DNA of 64,000 bases from Carnobacterium divergens (GCF_900258435.1 NZ_LT992558.1:1315246-1379245); one strand, 5' to 3'; positions 16,983 to 26,123 are shown, counted from the first letter of the stretch. A program made the numbers and translations. The notes: generated by a model from the sequence alone, not told the origin.

Positions 16983-18017
16983 ATGGAAAAAACAACAATT
17001 AAATGGGTGGAAACGTTAACAACTATCCCTTCACCTACTGGAAATACTTATGAAATTATCAACTATATCAAGACGTATCTTGAAACACTTGGATATGAAA
17101 CAAAAGTTAATCGTAAAGGGAGTTTAATTGTCACTGTTAAGGGCACTAATCATGAACAACATCGTTTTGTGACGGCTCACGTTGACACGCTAGGCGCAAT
17201 GGTAAGAGGAATTAAGCCTGACGGACGCTTAAAACTAGATTTAGTTGGTGGGTTTAAATACAATGCAATCGAAGGAGAATACTGCCAAATCCAAACGACC
17301 CATGGAAAAACCTATAGCGGGACAATTTTAATGCACCAAACGAGCGTTCATGTGTATAAAGATGCAGGCACTGCGGAACGCAATCAAGAAAATATGGAAG
17401 TACGAGTAGATGAAAAAGTTCGCTCTAAAGAAGAAACAGAAAAACTAGGGATTCAAGTAGGAGATTTTGTTAGTTTTGATCCACGAACAGAAATTACAAA
17501 AGCAGGTTTTATTAAATCACGTCATTTAGACGATAAGGTTAGTGTGGCTATTTTACTTCAATTGTTAACAAAATTAAAAAAAGAACAACTTAGTCTGCCA
17601 CATACAACCCACTTCTTTATTTCAAATAACGAAGAAATTGGGTATGGTGGAAATTCAAATATTAACGATAAGGTAGTAGAGTATCTAGCTGTTGATATGG
17701 GAGCGATGGGAGACGATCAACAAACCGATGAATACTCAGTTTCAATTTGTGTTAAAGATGGTAGCGGACCGTATCATTATGAATTGAGAAAGCAATTAAC
17801 TGAGTTATGTGAAGCGAATCAAATTCCTTATCAATTGGATATTTATCCTTATTATGGCAGTGATGCATCTGCTGCAATGCGAGCTGGAGCGGATGTTAAA
17901 CATGCTTTGATTGGTGCAGGCATTGATTCAAGTCATGCTTACGAACGAACACATGAAGAATCAATTGTTGCAACTGAACAATTAGTTGAAGCGTATTTAT
18001 TTACTAAAATAATTTAA
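16983..18017 (+). CDS. M42-family aminopeptidase (glutamyl/general aminopeptidase-like)
   Basis: A 344-residue cytoplasmic zinc peptidase of family M42, which forms dodecameric shells that trim peptides. Metal and catalytic motifs are visible: VTAHVDTLG (about residue 63 on), RHLDDK (about 181), SNNEEIGYGGNS with the Glu pair (about 217), VDMGAMG, and the terminal ligand in SSHAYERTH (about 319). Length matches the YsdC/FrvX group. It is followed 19 bp later by an AI-2E family gene and shares its terminator. Confidence 0.9.
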   Translation: MEKTTIKWVETLTTIPSPTGNTYEIINYIKTYLETLGYETKVNRKGSLIVTVKGTNHEQHRFVTAHVDTLGAMVRGIKPDGRLKLDLVGGFKYNAIEGEYCQIQTTHGKTYSGTILMHQTSVHVYKDAGTAERNQENMEVRVDEKVRSKEETEKLGIQVGDFVSFDPRTEITKAGFIKSRHLDDKVSVAILLQLLTKLKKEQLSLPHTTHFFISNNEEIGYGGNSNINDKVVEYLAVDMGAMGDDQQTDEYSVSICVKDGSGPYHYELRKQLTELCEANQIPYQLDIYPYYGSDASAAMRAGADVKHALIGAGIDSSHAYERTHEESIVATEQLVEAYLFTKII

Positions 18018-18036
18018 AAGGGGTAGTAAAAATTAT

Positions 18037-19149
18037 ATGGAGTTATTTAAAAAATCAAGTTTAATGTTTTGGAGTATCTGGTTACTTGTTATTGCTGTGT
18101 TAATATTTATTTGTACAAAGATTGATTTTCTCTTTGCACCTGTTGGAACGTTCATTTCAACCTTATTTGCTCCAATCGTGATTGCTGGGTTTTTATATTA
18201 TATGCTGAATCCATTGATTCATTTACTAGAAAAAATGAAAATAAAGCGAGGGTATGGAATTGCCATTATTTTCTTGTTATTAATTGGCGGACTGGTCTTT
18301 TTAGCAATGGCTGTCATTCCCAACTTAGTGAGTCAAATTGGACAACTGGTTAACAATGTTCCAAAGTATTTAAAAGATTTAGAATCAAGTTCCAATGATC
18401 TAATCAATCAAGGTTGGTTAAAAGATTTAAAACTTGAAGAAAAATTACAAAGTTCTGACTTTTCGATTGAAAAAATTGCAAAAAATGTTTTTAGTGGTGT
18501 CACAAGTAGTGTAGGCTCCATCGTTGGGGCGGTAACAAACATGACAATCGTCGTATTGACAGTCCCAATTGTCTTGTTCTATATGTTTAAAGACGGTGAT
18601 AAATTTGGCCCCTCTGTTACAAAATTTGTTCCCTCTGATTATCGAGATAAAGTAAGTGAGTTATTGTCACAAATGAGCAATACAATTGCTTCTTATATTA
18701 GTGGACAAGCGCTAGTTTGTTTATTTGTTGGAACCTTTACCTTTGTAGGATATCTCATTATTGATTTGCCTTATGGTTTCTTGTTAGGTTTTATTGCTGG
18801 AATTACAAATATTATTCCTTTTATCGGTCCTTACATTGGGATTGCACCTGCATTAATTATTGGTTTTATCGATTCGCCTTTCAAAGCAATTCTAGTGTGT
18901 GTGGTTGTTCTAATAGTTCAACAAATTGATAGCAATCTAATTTCTCCGAATGTAATCGGCAAAACATTAGCGATTCATCCCTTAACAATTATTATTATTT
19001 TGTTGGTTGCTGGAAATATTGCTGGGATTATTGGCATGATTTTAGGAGTCCCATTCTATGCAGTAACAAAAACAGTTATTTTATATGTGTACGATATCTT
19101 AAAGCTTCGAAAAGAACATCGAATGACTGAAACAAAACTAGATAAATGA
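18037..19149 (+). CDS. AI-2E family transporter (PerM/TqsA-like permease)
   Basis: A 370-residue polytopic membrane protein with about seven to eight helices and the AI-2E family layout: paired helices at the N-terminus, an extracellular/cytoplasmic segment rich in charged residues (about 115-165), then GFIAGITNIIPFIGPYIG and a helix-rich C-terminus ending in a charged tail. Members export diverse small molecules or ions; the AI-2 link applies to few of them, so no substrate is assigned. Confidence 0.85.
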   Translation: MELFKKSSLMFWSIWLLVIAVLIFICTKIDFLFAPVGTFISTLFAPIVIAGFLYYMLNPLIHLLEKMKIKRGYGIAIIFLLLIGGLVFLAMAVIPNLVSQIGQLVNNVPKYLKDLESSSNDLINQGWLKDLKLEEKLQSSDFSIEKIAKNVFSGVTSSVGSIVGAVTNMTIVVLTVPIVLFYMFKDGDKFGPSVTKFVPSDYRDKVSELLSQMSNTIASYISGQALVCLFVGTFTFVGYLIIDLPYGFLLGFIAGITNIIPFIGPYIGIAPALIIGFIDSPFKAILVCVVVLIVQQIDSNLISPNVIGKTLAIHPLTIIIILLVAGNIAGIIGMILGVPFYAVTKTVILYVYDILKLRKEHRMTETKLDK

Positions 19150-19191
19150 AAAAATGAGGACTATTTAATCAAATAGTCCTCATTTTTTATG
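19149..19191 (+). terminator. Terminator of the M42/AI-2E operon
   Basis: AAAATGAGGACTATTT pairs with AAATAGTCCTCATTTT, 3-5 nt loop, T-rich tail. Confidence 0.9.
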
Positions 19192-19310
19192 ATTAAATAG
19201 ATTGTGCATAGAATCACTATTGTAAGCGTTTTTTTAATTATCTAACAAACTGTTATTTTAACTAGAAGTAAAAAATTATCAAAACGATAGGTTTTATAAT
19301 AGATTTCTAA

Positions 19311-19356
19311 ATCACTTTGTGATATAGTTACTTTGTAATAATGATTATTATTATCA
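19311..19356 (+). promoter_or_regulatory. nox promoter with Fur/PerR-type box
   Basis: TTGTGA (19317-19322) and TAATGA (19339-19344) form a 16-bp-spaced promoter. TGATTATTATTATCA at 19342-19356 matches the Fur 7-1-7 consensus TGATAATNATTATCA at all but one position and overlaps the -10. A second inverted repeat, ATCAC-TTT-GTGAT (19311-19323), overlaps the -35. Confidence 0.5.
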
Positions 19357-19402
19357 ATTAGCTTATGTTGGTTGGTATCAAATACAAGGAGGAATTCACC
19401 TT

Positions 19403-20758
19403 ATGAAAGTAGTAGTAGTAGGATGTACACATGCAGGTACAGCAGCGGTTAAAACGATTTTAAATGAACAACCAGATGCGTCAGTATCGGTGTTTGAACG
19501 TAATGATAATGTTTCCTTTTTATCATGTGGGATTGCATTATATGTTGGTGGAGTTGTGAAAGATCCAGCAGGTTTATTTTATTCAAGTCCAGAAGAACTT
19601 GCTTCTATGGGCGCAGAAATCAACATGGAACACAATGTGAAAAATATCGATAATGAGAATAAAGTTGTCTTAATTGAGAATTTAAAAACAGGTGAAACAT
19701 TTGAAGAAACCTATGATAAACTAGTAATGACAACTGGCTCTTGGCCAATTATTCCTCCAATTGATGGAATCAATAGTGAAAACATTCTTTTATGTAAAAA
19801 CTATAACCAAGCAAATGAAATTATTAAAGAATCGAAAAATGCAGAAAAAATCGTCATTGTTGGTGGTGGCTATATTGGAATTGAATTAGTTGAGGCATTT
19901 GCAGAATCTGGCAAGCAAGTGACGCTAGTTGATGGATTAGATCGTATTTTAAACAAATATTTAGATGCTGAATTCACTTCTGTTTTAGAGCATGATTTAA
20001 AAGAAAGAGGCGTTACGCTAGCTTTAAACCAAACAGTCGAGAAATTTGTTGCCAATGAATCAGGTGCTGTGACAGCTGTGAAAACACCTGTTGGAGAATA
20101 TGAGGCTGATTTAGTTATTTTATGTGTTGGATTTAAACCTAATACAGATTTATTAAAAGGTAAAATAGAGATGTTGCCAAATGGTGCCATCGTTGTAGAT
20201 GAATATATGAGAACAAGTGATGAAGCGATTTTTGCTGCTGGCGATAGTTGCGCGGTTCATTATAATCCAACTGGAGGCTCTGCATATATTCCGTTAGCTA
20301 CAAATGCAGTTAGAATGGGAGCTTTAGTTGGGAAAAATATTGTTTCTCCAACAGTTAAATATCGTGGCACGCAAGCAACTTCTGGTTTATATTTATTTGG
20401 TTTTAATATAGGTTCAACCGGATTGACAGAAAACAGCGCTCCTCATTTTGGGGTAGAGGTTCGTTCAGTAGTTGTAGAAGATAATTATCGCCCAGAGTTT
20501 ATGCCAACAACAGAAAAAGTAACAATGAAATTAGTTTATGAAGTAGGGACGAATCGGATTGTTGGAGGTCAAATCATGTCAAAATATGATGTGACACAAT
20601 CTGCCAATACGTTATCTTTATGTGTTCAAAATAAAATGACGATTGAGGATTTGGCTTATGTAGATTTCTTCTTCCAACCTCACTTTGACCGTCCTTGGAA
20701 CTATTTAAATATTTTAGCGCAAGCTGCTGTTGAGCAAGAGCGTAAACAAGCAAAATAA
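19403..20758 (+). CDS. nox: NADH oxidase (CoA-disulfide reductase family)
   Basis: A 451-residue flavoprotein that reduces oxygen, most likely to water, with NADH. The FAD site begins at residue 2 and the single redox cysteine is Cys42 in SFLSCGIAL, as in lactic-acid-bacterial Nox. The NAD site IVGGGYIGIELVEAF is at about residues 153-167, and the second FAD motif is IFAAGDSCAV. The C-terminal dimerisation domain ends with FFFQPHFDRPWNYLN. AAGGAGG precedes ATG 19403. A role in NAD recycling and oxygen tolerance is inferred. Confidence 0.92.
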   Translation: MKVVVVGCTHAGTAAVKTILNEQPDASVSVFERNDNVSFLSCGIALYVGGVVKDPAGLFYSSPEELASMGAEINMEHNVKNIDNENKVVLIENLKTGETFEETYDKLVMTTGSWPIIPPIDGINSENILLCKNYNQANEIIKESKNAEKIVIVGGGYIGIELVEAFAESGKQVTLVDGLDRILNKYLDAEFTSVLEHDLKERGVTLALNQTVEKFVANESGAVTAVKTPVGEYEADLVILCVGFKPNTDLLKGKIEMLPNGAIVVDEYMRTSDEAIFAAGDSCAVHYNPTGGSAYIPLATNAVRMGALVGKNIVSPTVKYRGTQATSGLYLFGFNIGSTGLTENSAPHFGVEVRSVVVEDNYRPEFMPTTEKVTMKLVYEVGTNRIVGGQIMSKYDVTQSANTLSLCVQNKMTIEDLAYVDFFFQPHFDRPWNYLNILAQAAVEQERKQAK

Positions 20759-20774
20759 AATGAACTATATATAG

Positions 20775-20816
20775 GAAGCTAAAGATTCAGTTCTTTGAAT
20801 CTTTAGCTTTTTTATG
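20775..20816 (+). terminator. Terminator of nox
   Basis: AAGCTAAAGATTCA (20776-20789) with TGAATCTTTAGCTT (20796-20809), short loop, T run. Confidence 0.9.
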
Positions 20817-20849
20817 ATATTTTTTTAATTTCAATTTTGGCATAAATTA

Positions 20850-20858
20850 TGATAAAGT
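20850..20858 (+). promoter_or_regulatory. Extended -10 promoter of the nuclease gene
   Basis: TGATAAAGT, a TGn-extended -10 lying 31 bp before the ATG. Confidence 0.45.
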
Positions 20859-20889
20859 AAAAACAGCTTTTTAAAAAAGGAGTGAAAAT

Positions 20890-21468
20890 ATGAAAAAAAG
20901 AAATCAAGTTTTTGCTTCTATTGTAACCATTATATTGATTGGAATAGGTGCTTTTTTTGTTACAGATGATGAACAAACAAAAGGTCCAAGTGAAGATACA
21001 AAACGAACAGCAGTTGAATTGGAGAGAGTCGTTGACGGGGACACGATTATTATGAGAGAAGAAGGCGAGCGAAAACGAATGCGTTTGTTGCTAGTGGATA
21101 CGCCAGAAAGTAACACTCAAAAAACTGGAAAAGCACAGCCATTTGGTAAAGAAGCCAAAGAATTTTTAACGGAGTATTTAAAAGGCAAGAAATTGTCAAT
21201 TGTTTACGATCCAAATCATGATGCCGTTGATCAATACAATCGAGTGTTGGCTTATTTGTATGCAGATGATGAATTAGTCGAAGAAGTTCTTGTAAGAGAA
21301 GGACTAGCTCGAGTAGGCTATTTTAATGGGAAAGAACTTTATTATGATATTATCCATCAGGCAGAAAAAGATGCAAAAGCGGACCGAAAGAATATCTGGT
21401 CAATCAAAGATTATGTTGGAAAAAAAGGATTTAATGAGGTGAAACAGGAAAGTTACACCAGTTATTAA
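20890..21468 (+). CDS. Secreted thermonuclease (SNase-like)
   Basis: A 192-residue protein with a KKR start and hydrophobic signal or anchor at residues 8-24, followed by a staphylococcal-nuclease domain. The motifs VVDGDTIIM, RMRLLLVDTPES (catalytic Arg), FGKEAKEFL (catalytic Glu) and YDPNHDAVDQYNRVLAYLY (second Arg) are all present, so it should be an active calcium-dependent endonuclease. The signal segment lacks a lipobox. AAAGGAG precedes ATG 20890. Confidence 0.9.
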   Translation: MKKRNQVFASIVTIILIGIGAFFVTDDEQTKGPSEDTKRTAVELERVVDGDTIIMREEGERKRMRLLLVDTPESNTQKTGKAQPFGKEAKEFLTEYLKGKKLSIVYDPNHDAVDQYNRVLAYLYADDELVEEVLVREGLARVGYFNGKELYYDIIHQAEKDAKADRKNIWSIKDYVGKKGFNEVKQESYTSY

Positions 21469-21482
21469 TATCTGGTCAAAGA

Positions 21483-21511
21483 TTGTCAAACTTCGTTAGA
21501 TGTGCTATGAT
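21483..21511 (+). promoter_or_regulatory. Sigma-A promoter of the CNNM/CBS gene
   Basis: TTGTCA (21483-21488), 17-bp spacer, TATGAT (21506-21511), 47 bp before the gene. Confidence 0.7.
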
Positions 21512-21558
21512 TGAATTCACTAAAAATATCAAGAATAGAAAGAGGAGTGGATGTTTGA

Positions 21559-22869
21559 ATGACCCCTGACCCTGGTAGTCAGTCGATTGTAGGACAGTTG
21601 ATTTTAATTTTAGCTTTAACGTTTTTAAATGCTTTTTTTGCCTCCGCAGAAATAGCGTTAGTTTCTCTTAATAAGAATAAAATGGAAAACCAAGCAAATG
21701 AGGGCGATCGCAAAGCGCAAAAGTTAGTAAAGCTGCTTGAAAACCCAAATAGTTTTTTAGCAACAATCCAAGTAGGAATTACATTGGCAGGATTCTTTTC
21801 CAGTGCATCGGCGGCAACGAGTATTGCCACCAGATTGGAACCTGTTTTTAATTATGAACCTTGGGCTAAAGAGGTTTCTATTATTATTGTTACCGTTGTT
21901 TTATCTTATGTAACTTTGGTTTTTGGAGAATTGTATCCAAAAAGAATTGCGATGCAAAAAGCAGAAGAAGTTTCTAAAATGAGTGTTGGCATTATATCAT
22001 TGATTGAAAAACTAATGAAGCCTTTTGTAGCCTTTCTTTCCTTTTCGACAAACATTCTGGTGAAACTGACACCGATGGAAATCGATTTTAACGAAGATAA
22101 ATTAACAAGAGAAGAAATGCGTTTTATAATTGAAAGCGGTCAAAAAGACGGTGTGTTAGAAGCTTCTGAATTTCACATGTTAAAAGGTGTCTTTTCGTTA
22201 GATACTAAAATGGCAAGAGAAATTATGGTTCCAAGAACCGATACATTTATGATTGACATCAACGATAGTGACGATTTGAATATTGATTTGTTACTAGACT
22301 GTAAATATTCAAGAGTTCCTGTTTATGAAGAAGATAAAGATAAAATCATTGGCGTGATTCATTTAAAAAATATTTTAAAAGAGGCAAGAAGAGTTGGCTT
22401 TGAAAACTTAATTGTTAAAAATACCATCAATGAAGCTTTATTTGTTCCAGAAACTATTTTTACAGATGATTTGTTATTTGAATTAAAAAAGACTCAAAAT
22501 CAAATGGCGATTCTTTTAGACGAGTATGGCGGAGTAGTTGGAATAGTAACGCTAGAAGATTTAGTAGAAGAAATCGTTGGTGAGATTGAAGATGAGTATG
22601 ATGAAATCTCAGATTTATATGCTAAAATCGATGACGGAAGCTATCTTGTACAAGGCAGAATGCCAATTGAAAAGTTCAATGATCTATTTGAAGTCGAAAT
22701 TGAAGGAAAAGATGTCGATACAATTGCCGGATACATGTTGACGGAGCTTGGAACCATTCCTGCACAAGGCGAGCATTTAACCTTAGTAACTGATTCGATT
22801 GAATTGACCACCCAAGAAGTAGAAAGTTCAAGGTTAGTCAGTATTTTGGTCAAACCTTTAGCGATGTAA
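21559..22869 (+). CDS. CNNM/CorC-type CBS-domain membrane protein (hemolysin-like)
   Basis: A 436-residue protein: a DUF21 (CNNM) transmembrane domain with three to four helices (residues 10-200, with ASAEIALVSLNKNKM), two CBS domains (about 210-340, containing MVPRTDTFMID and DEYGGVVGIVTLEDLVEEIV) and a C-terminal transporter-associated domain. Relatives act in magnesium or cobalt efflux and salt tolerance; the old label hemolysin is historical. GAGGAG precedes ATG 21559. Confidence 0.88.
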   Translation: MTPDPGSQSIVGQLILILALTFLNAFFASAEIALVSLNKNKMENQANEGDRKAQKLVKLLENPNSFLATIQVGITLAGFFSSASAATSIATRLEPVFNYEPWAKEVSIIIVTVVLSYVTLVFGELYPKRIAMQKAEEVSKMSVGIISLIEKLMKPFVAFLSFSTNILVKLTPMEIDFNEDKLTREEMRFIIESGQKDGVLEASEFHMLKGVFSLDTKMAREIMVPRTDTFMIDINDSDDLNIDLLLDCKYSRVPVYEEDKDKIIGVIHLKNILKEARRVGFENLIVKNTINEALFVPETIFTDDLLFELKKTQNQMAILLDEYGGVVGIVTLEDLVEEIVGEIEDEYDEISDLYAKIDDGSYLVQGRMPIEKFNDLFEVEIEGKDVDTIAGYMLTELGTIPAQGEHLTLVTDSIELTTQEVESSRLVSILVKPLAM

Positions 22870-22874
22870 CTAAA

Positions 22875-22912
22875 GAAACCAGTAAACATTCCCTTGTTTA
22901 CTGGTTTTTTTA
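22875..22912. terminator. Terminator after the CNNM gene
   Basis: AAACCAGTAAAC (22876-22887) with GTTTACTGGTTT (22896-22907), then T. It can also serve the convergent gene, although the minus-strand tail is less uniform. Confidence 0.88.
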
Positions 22913-22921
22913 TCTAAGTAG

Positions 22922-23245
22922 TTAACTAAAAGCATCTCTTATAATAGTCACAAAAAAATTCATGTATCCGGATAAAATAGCTTTAAAACTCATGGTAAAG
23001 TAATGACGAATAGCAATTGAAAAATCAAAAAGTTCTCGATAGCTGATTTCTAAAAGATCTGCTTCTTTTGCTTGTTGAAACATATAGTGCAATTGATCTT
23101 TGATGTTGTCCCCAAAAGCTGTAAACATCGAACGCAATTGATCTTCCGTTTTCAAAATATATTCTTTTTGATACCAACCATCACTAAGTTCATTTTTATA
23201 AAGTTCAATAAAATTTGCACTAATTTGATGGGATGTTTCTAACAT
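22922..23245 (-). CDS. Unrecognised 107-residue alpha-helical protein
   Basis: I do not recognise this family. The protein is predicted almost entirely helical, amphipathic and soluble, with an aromatic-rich centre (DQLHYMFQQAKEADLLEIS) and a hydrophobic C-terminal helix (about residues 83-104). A GGAGG precedes ATG 23245, and a TTG one codon earlier is also possible. It has its own -10-like TATAGT very close upstream. The profile resembles the ligand-binding half of a TetR-type regulator without its DNA-binding half, but this is only an impression. Confidence 0.6.
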   Translation of the reverse strand: MLETSHQISANFIELYKNELSDGWYQKEYILKTEDQLRSMFTAFGDNIKDQLHYMFQQAKEADLLEISYRELFDFSIAIRHYFTMSFKAILSGYMNFFVTIIRDAFS

Positions 23246-23589
23246 CAAATCGCCTCCTACTATAATAAATAGTTTAACTAAATGATAACCATAAGTCTGT
23301 TCTTTCTAATGAAAAAAAGAAAAAAGACATAAACTTTGTTGAAAAATAAGAAACTTCAAAAATTGGTATTCAAAAAGGGGGAGAAAATGTTATAATAGTT
23401 GAGTTAATGCGTTTTTTTTTAATAGTTTAAATAAAAACCAACAGAATCAAACATCTGCTTCATAAAATAACTAATAAAAATGAGGAACATTCCAATGTAG
23501 CTGATTACTATAAATAAAAAAAGAACGAACTAGTTGTAAACTAACAAAAGAAGGCTAAAATAAAAAAACAATTAAATGAGGGATTATTG
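23246..23589. other. Divergent intergenic region with long prfC leader
   Basis: 344 bp with no gene. It contains the short upstream region of the 22922-23245 gene, the extended -10 promoter of prfC and a leader of about 185 nt that is A-rich and shows no strong hairpin or terminator. I see no riboswitch match in it. Confidence 0.5.
23388..23396 (+). promoter_or_regulatory. Extended -10 promoter of prfC
   Basis: TGTTATAAT is a full TGn-TATAAT extended -10. It lies about 194 bp before the prfC start, so the mRNA has a long 5' leader. Confidence 0.6.
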
Positions 23590-25167
23590 ATGGATCAAAA
23601 ATTAAAAGAAGAAGTACAATCGCGCAAAACCTTTGCGATTATTTCCCATCCAGATGCAGGGAAAACAACCATTACAGAACAATTACTATTGTTTGGTGGT
23701 GCGATTCGTCAAGCAGGAACAGTTAAAGGAAAAAAATCAGGTAAGTTTGCAAAATCTGATTGGATGGAAATTGAAAAACAACGTGGAATCTCAGTAACAA
23801 GTTCTGTGATGCAATTCGATTACGATGGAAAACGCATCAATATTTTAGATACACCAGGACATGAGGATTTTTCTGAAGATACGTATCGTACGTTAATGGC
23901 AGTAGATAGTGCTGTGATGGTTATCGACAGTGCTAAAGGGATAGAACCACAAACAAAAAAACTATTTAAAGTTTGTCGGATGCGTGGGATTCCTATTTTT
24001 ACTTTTATCAATAAGTTGGATCGTGATGGACAAGAGCCATTGGATTTATTAGCAGAACTTGAAGAAGTATTAGAGATCGATTCATACCCAATGAATTGGC
24101 CAATCGGTATGGGAAAAGGGCTACTTGGTTTATATGACAACTATCATAAAAAAATTGAGATTCATCGTCCAGAAGAAAATGGTGGCGAACGATTTATCGA
24201 TTTAAATGAAGATGGCGAAATTGAAGGCGATCATCCAATCAAAATGTCTACCTTATACGATCAAGCATTGGAAGACGTGGCTCTTTTAAATGAAGCAGGC
24301 AATAGCTTTTCTGAAGAACGAGTAGCCAATGGCGAGTTAACTCCAGTCTTTTTCGGTTCAGCGTTGACAAACTTTGGTGTCGAAACCTTCTTGAATACCT
24401 ATTTAGACTTTGCGCCAAGCCCAACTGCCCATCGGGATGAAGATGGCGAGGCGATTAGTCCTTACAGCGATGAATTTTCTGGCTTTATTTTCAAAATTCA
24501 AGCGAATATGAATCCAGCTCACCGTGACCGGATTGCCTTTGTTCGAATTTGCTCAGGTGAATTTGATCGTGGCATGGATGTAACGCTAGCGCGGACAAAT
24601 AAAAAAATTAAATTAGGCAATTCAACTCAGTTTATGGCTGAAAGTCGAGAAACGGTTCAAAAGGCCGTAGCAGGAGATATTATTGGGTTATACGATACAG
24701 GGAATTTTCAAATTGGCGATACGTTATATGCTGGGAAAATGAATGTTCAGTATGAAAAATTGCCACAATTTACACCAGAAATGTTTATGAAAGTAAACGC
24801 TAAAAATGTGATGAAACAAAAATCATTCCATAAAGGCGTAAATCAATTAGTTCAAGAAGGTGCGATTCAGTTGTACCGTACGTTCCATACGGAAGATTAT
24901 ATTCTTGGAGCGGTTGGACAGTTGCAATTTGAAGTATTCCAATATCGGATGCTACATGAGTACAATGCAGAAGTGATAATGACACCAATGGGTTCAAAAA
25001 TTGCTCGTTGGATTAAGCCAGAAGATTTGGATGAGAATATGTCATCCAGTCGAAACTTGCTTGTTAAGGATCGTCACGACCAACCATTATTCCTATTTGA
25101 AAATCAATTTGCAATGCGTTGGTTTGCCGATAAGTATCCAGATATTGAATTAAGTTCATTACTGTAA
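23590..25167 (+). CDS. prfC: Peptide chain release factor 3
   Basis: A 525-residue translational GTPase that recycles RF1/RF2 after termination. G1 is SHPDAGKTT (about residues 20-28), the switch region carries [12 protein letters not shown]3 is DTPGHEDF and G4 is NKLDRDG, followed by RF3-type domains II and III. Family length is about 525. ATG 23590 follows GAGGGA; a TTG one codon earlier is in frame. It is monocistronic with its own terminator. Confidence 0.95.
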   Translation: MDQKLKEEVQSRKTFAIISHPDAGKTTITEQLLLFGGAIRQAGTVKGKKSGKFAKSDWMEIEKQRGISVTSSVMQFDYDGKRINILDTPGHEDFSEDTYRTLMAVDSAVMVIDSAKGIEPQTKKLFKVCRMRGIPIFTFINKLDRDGQEPLDLLAELEEVLEIDSYPMNWPIGMGKGLLGLYDNYHKKIEIHRPEENGGERFIDLNEDGEIEGDHPIKMSTLYDQALEDVALLNEAGNSFSEERVANGELTPVFFGSALTNFGVETFLNTYLDFAPSPTAHRDEDGEAISPYSDEFSGFIFKIQANMNPAHRDRIAFVRICSGEFDRGMDVTLARTNKKIKLGNSTQFMAESRETVQKAVAGDIIGLYDTGNFQIGDTLYAGKMNVQYEKLPQFTPEMFMKVNAKNVMKQKSFHKGVNQLVQEGAIQLYRTFHTEDYILGAVGQLQFEVFQYRMLHEYNAEVIMTPMGSKIARWIKPEDLDENMSSSRNLLVKDRHDQPLFLFENQFAMRWFADKYPDIELSSLL

Positions 25168-25199
25168 GAGTTAATTATTAGTGTTGATTGCTTTTATAG

Positions 25200-25241
25200 A
25201 AGTCCTTTTTTATCGAAAGTTGATAAAAAAGGATTTTTTTC
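25200..25241 (+). terminator. Terminator of prfC
   Basis: TCCTTTTTTATC (25203-25214) with GATAAAAAAGGA (25222-25233), 7-nt loop, T run. Confidence 0.88.
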
Positions 25242-25263
25242 TGATTTTTAAAAGGATGTTCCG

Positions 25264-25297
25264 TATATAAAAAGCCACTTAAGTTTATAAGTGGCTA
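25264..25297 (-). terminator. Terminator of the 25331-25606 gene
   Basis: AGCCACTTA and TAAGTGGCT form a 9-bp stem with a 6-nt loop. On the minus strand the hairpin is followed by TTTTTA. It lies 35 bp past the stop of the gene. Confidence 0.75.
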
Positions 25298-25330
25298 AGG
25301 GGTTCCTAGAATAAGCTGAGTAGGAGTGAG

Positions 25331-25606
25331 TTATTTAAGCGTCTTGTTTTCTTTTTCCCATTCGATTATAAATTGGGACAAAGAAATAGTAATTACTTTT
25401 TTTAGTGACACCTCAACTTTTTCGATGTGGTGTGGGATTGAATTCATAGAGAGCGTTTCTTCAGAAAGACGAAGTAATAGAGCTTGAGTGTCGCCAAAAT
25501 TCTTTTCAGAATAGAGAATACCGACTTCTCCAAATTCATTTGTTAAGACAGAAAGAACTTTAGGTGCATGAAGCGTCCATCCATAGGCTAAATTAAATGT
25601 ATTCAT
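25331..25606 (-). CDS. Unrecognised 91-residue protein
   Basis: No family recognised. It is a mixed alpha/beta soluble protein with no cysteines and no transmembrane helix. AAGGAGGAAT lies at good distance from ATG 25606 and a TATAAT sits at 25630-25635 on the minus strand, so expression is likely. It is one of two small minus-strand genes, each with its own terminator, between prfC and the potassium channel gene. Confidence 0.65.
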   Translation of the reverse strand: MNTFNLAYGWTLHAPKVLSVLTNEFGEVGILYSEKNFGDTQALLLRLSEETLSMNSIPHHIEKVEVSLKKVITISLSQFIIEWEKENKTLK

Positions 25607-25629
25607 AATTATTCCTCCTTTTTTAATTA

Positions 25630-25635
25630 ATTATA
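25630..25635 (-). promoter_or_regulatory. -10 element of the 25331-25606 gene
   Basis: TATAAT on the minus strand, 24 bp before the start. The -35 is unclear. Confidence 0.4.
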
Positions 25636-25694
25636 CTACATAGTTTATATAACTGTGAATCAATAATTGAGAAAGAAAAAAACTGTGTAATCGA

Positions 25695-25728
25695 TTCGTT
25701 TTAAATGAACGTTCGTTTGCGGTTCGTT
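25695..25728. repeat. Palindrome and TTCGTT repeats
   Basis: AAATGAAC-GTTCGTTT at 25703-25718 is a 16-bp palindrome with one mismatch. TTCGTT also recurs at 25695, 25712 and 25723. This looks like an operator, but no regulator gene is adjacent. Confidence 0.5.
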
Positions 25729-25792
25729 AAAGCGTAAGGAACGGAATGAATTGATTTTTAAAGTACCCTTAAGTAGACAAGTTTCTTAAATA

Positions 25793-25841
25793 ATAAAAAA
25801 CAGAGAACTTCTATACTAATAGAAGTTCTCTGTTTTTTGTT
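25793..25841 (-). terminator. Terminator of the DUF1827-like gene
   Basis: A 14-bp stem, ACAGAGAACTTCTA with its complement around a 5-nt loop. The T run is on both sides, so it stops minus-strand transcription and would also stop plus-strand reads. Confidence 0.88.
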
Positions 25842-25844
25842 ATT

Positions 25845-26123
25845 TTATGCAGTTGCAAGTGACACTTCAACTAAATTTGGGGATTGTAAAATATCCACTT
25901 GTTCAGGGGTTGAATTAAGTATTTCCGAAATAGCATAACTAATTTCATTGTTTTTAATTTGGCGCTCTTTGTTGGTTAGAACAACATCTTTATGTGTATC
26001 TGCTCCAGAAAAAATAACCGTTGTAGGGCCTAGCGAATAAACTTTGATAAAAGTAGCATCTGTGTTGCCCAATTGTTCAGCTACTAATGAAGAGTGGTTA
26101 TTTGTTACATCAATTAATTTCAT
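25845..26123 (-). CDS. DUF1827-like small protein
   Basis: A 92-residue protein beginning MKLIDVTNNHSSLVAEQL. The sequence recalls DUF1827, a small family of unknown function in Lactobacillales; this is from memory and not searched. It appears as an alpha/beta fold with no membrane segment. The start is supported by a GAGGTGATGAGAG context and by a well-formed minus-strand promoter. Confidence 0.65.
   Translation of the reverse strand: MKLIDVTNNHSSLVAEQLGNTDATFIKVYSLGPTTVIFSGADTHKDVVLTNKERQIKNNEISYAISEILNSTPEQVDILQSPNLVEVSLATA

Noticed and set aside
19220-19234. cre-like TGTAAGCGTTTTTT upstream of nox
   Set aside because: Lacks the second half of the CcpA consensus (no C near the end) and is distant from the promoter.
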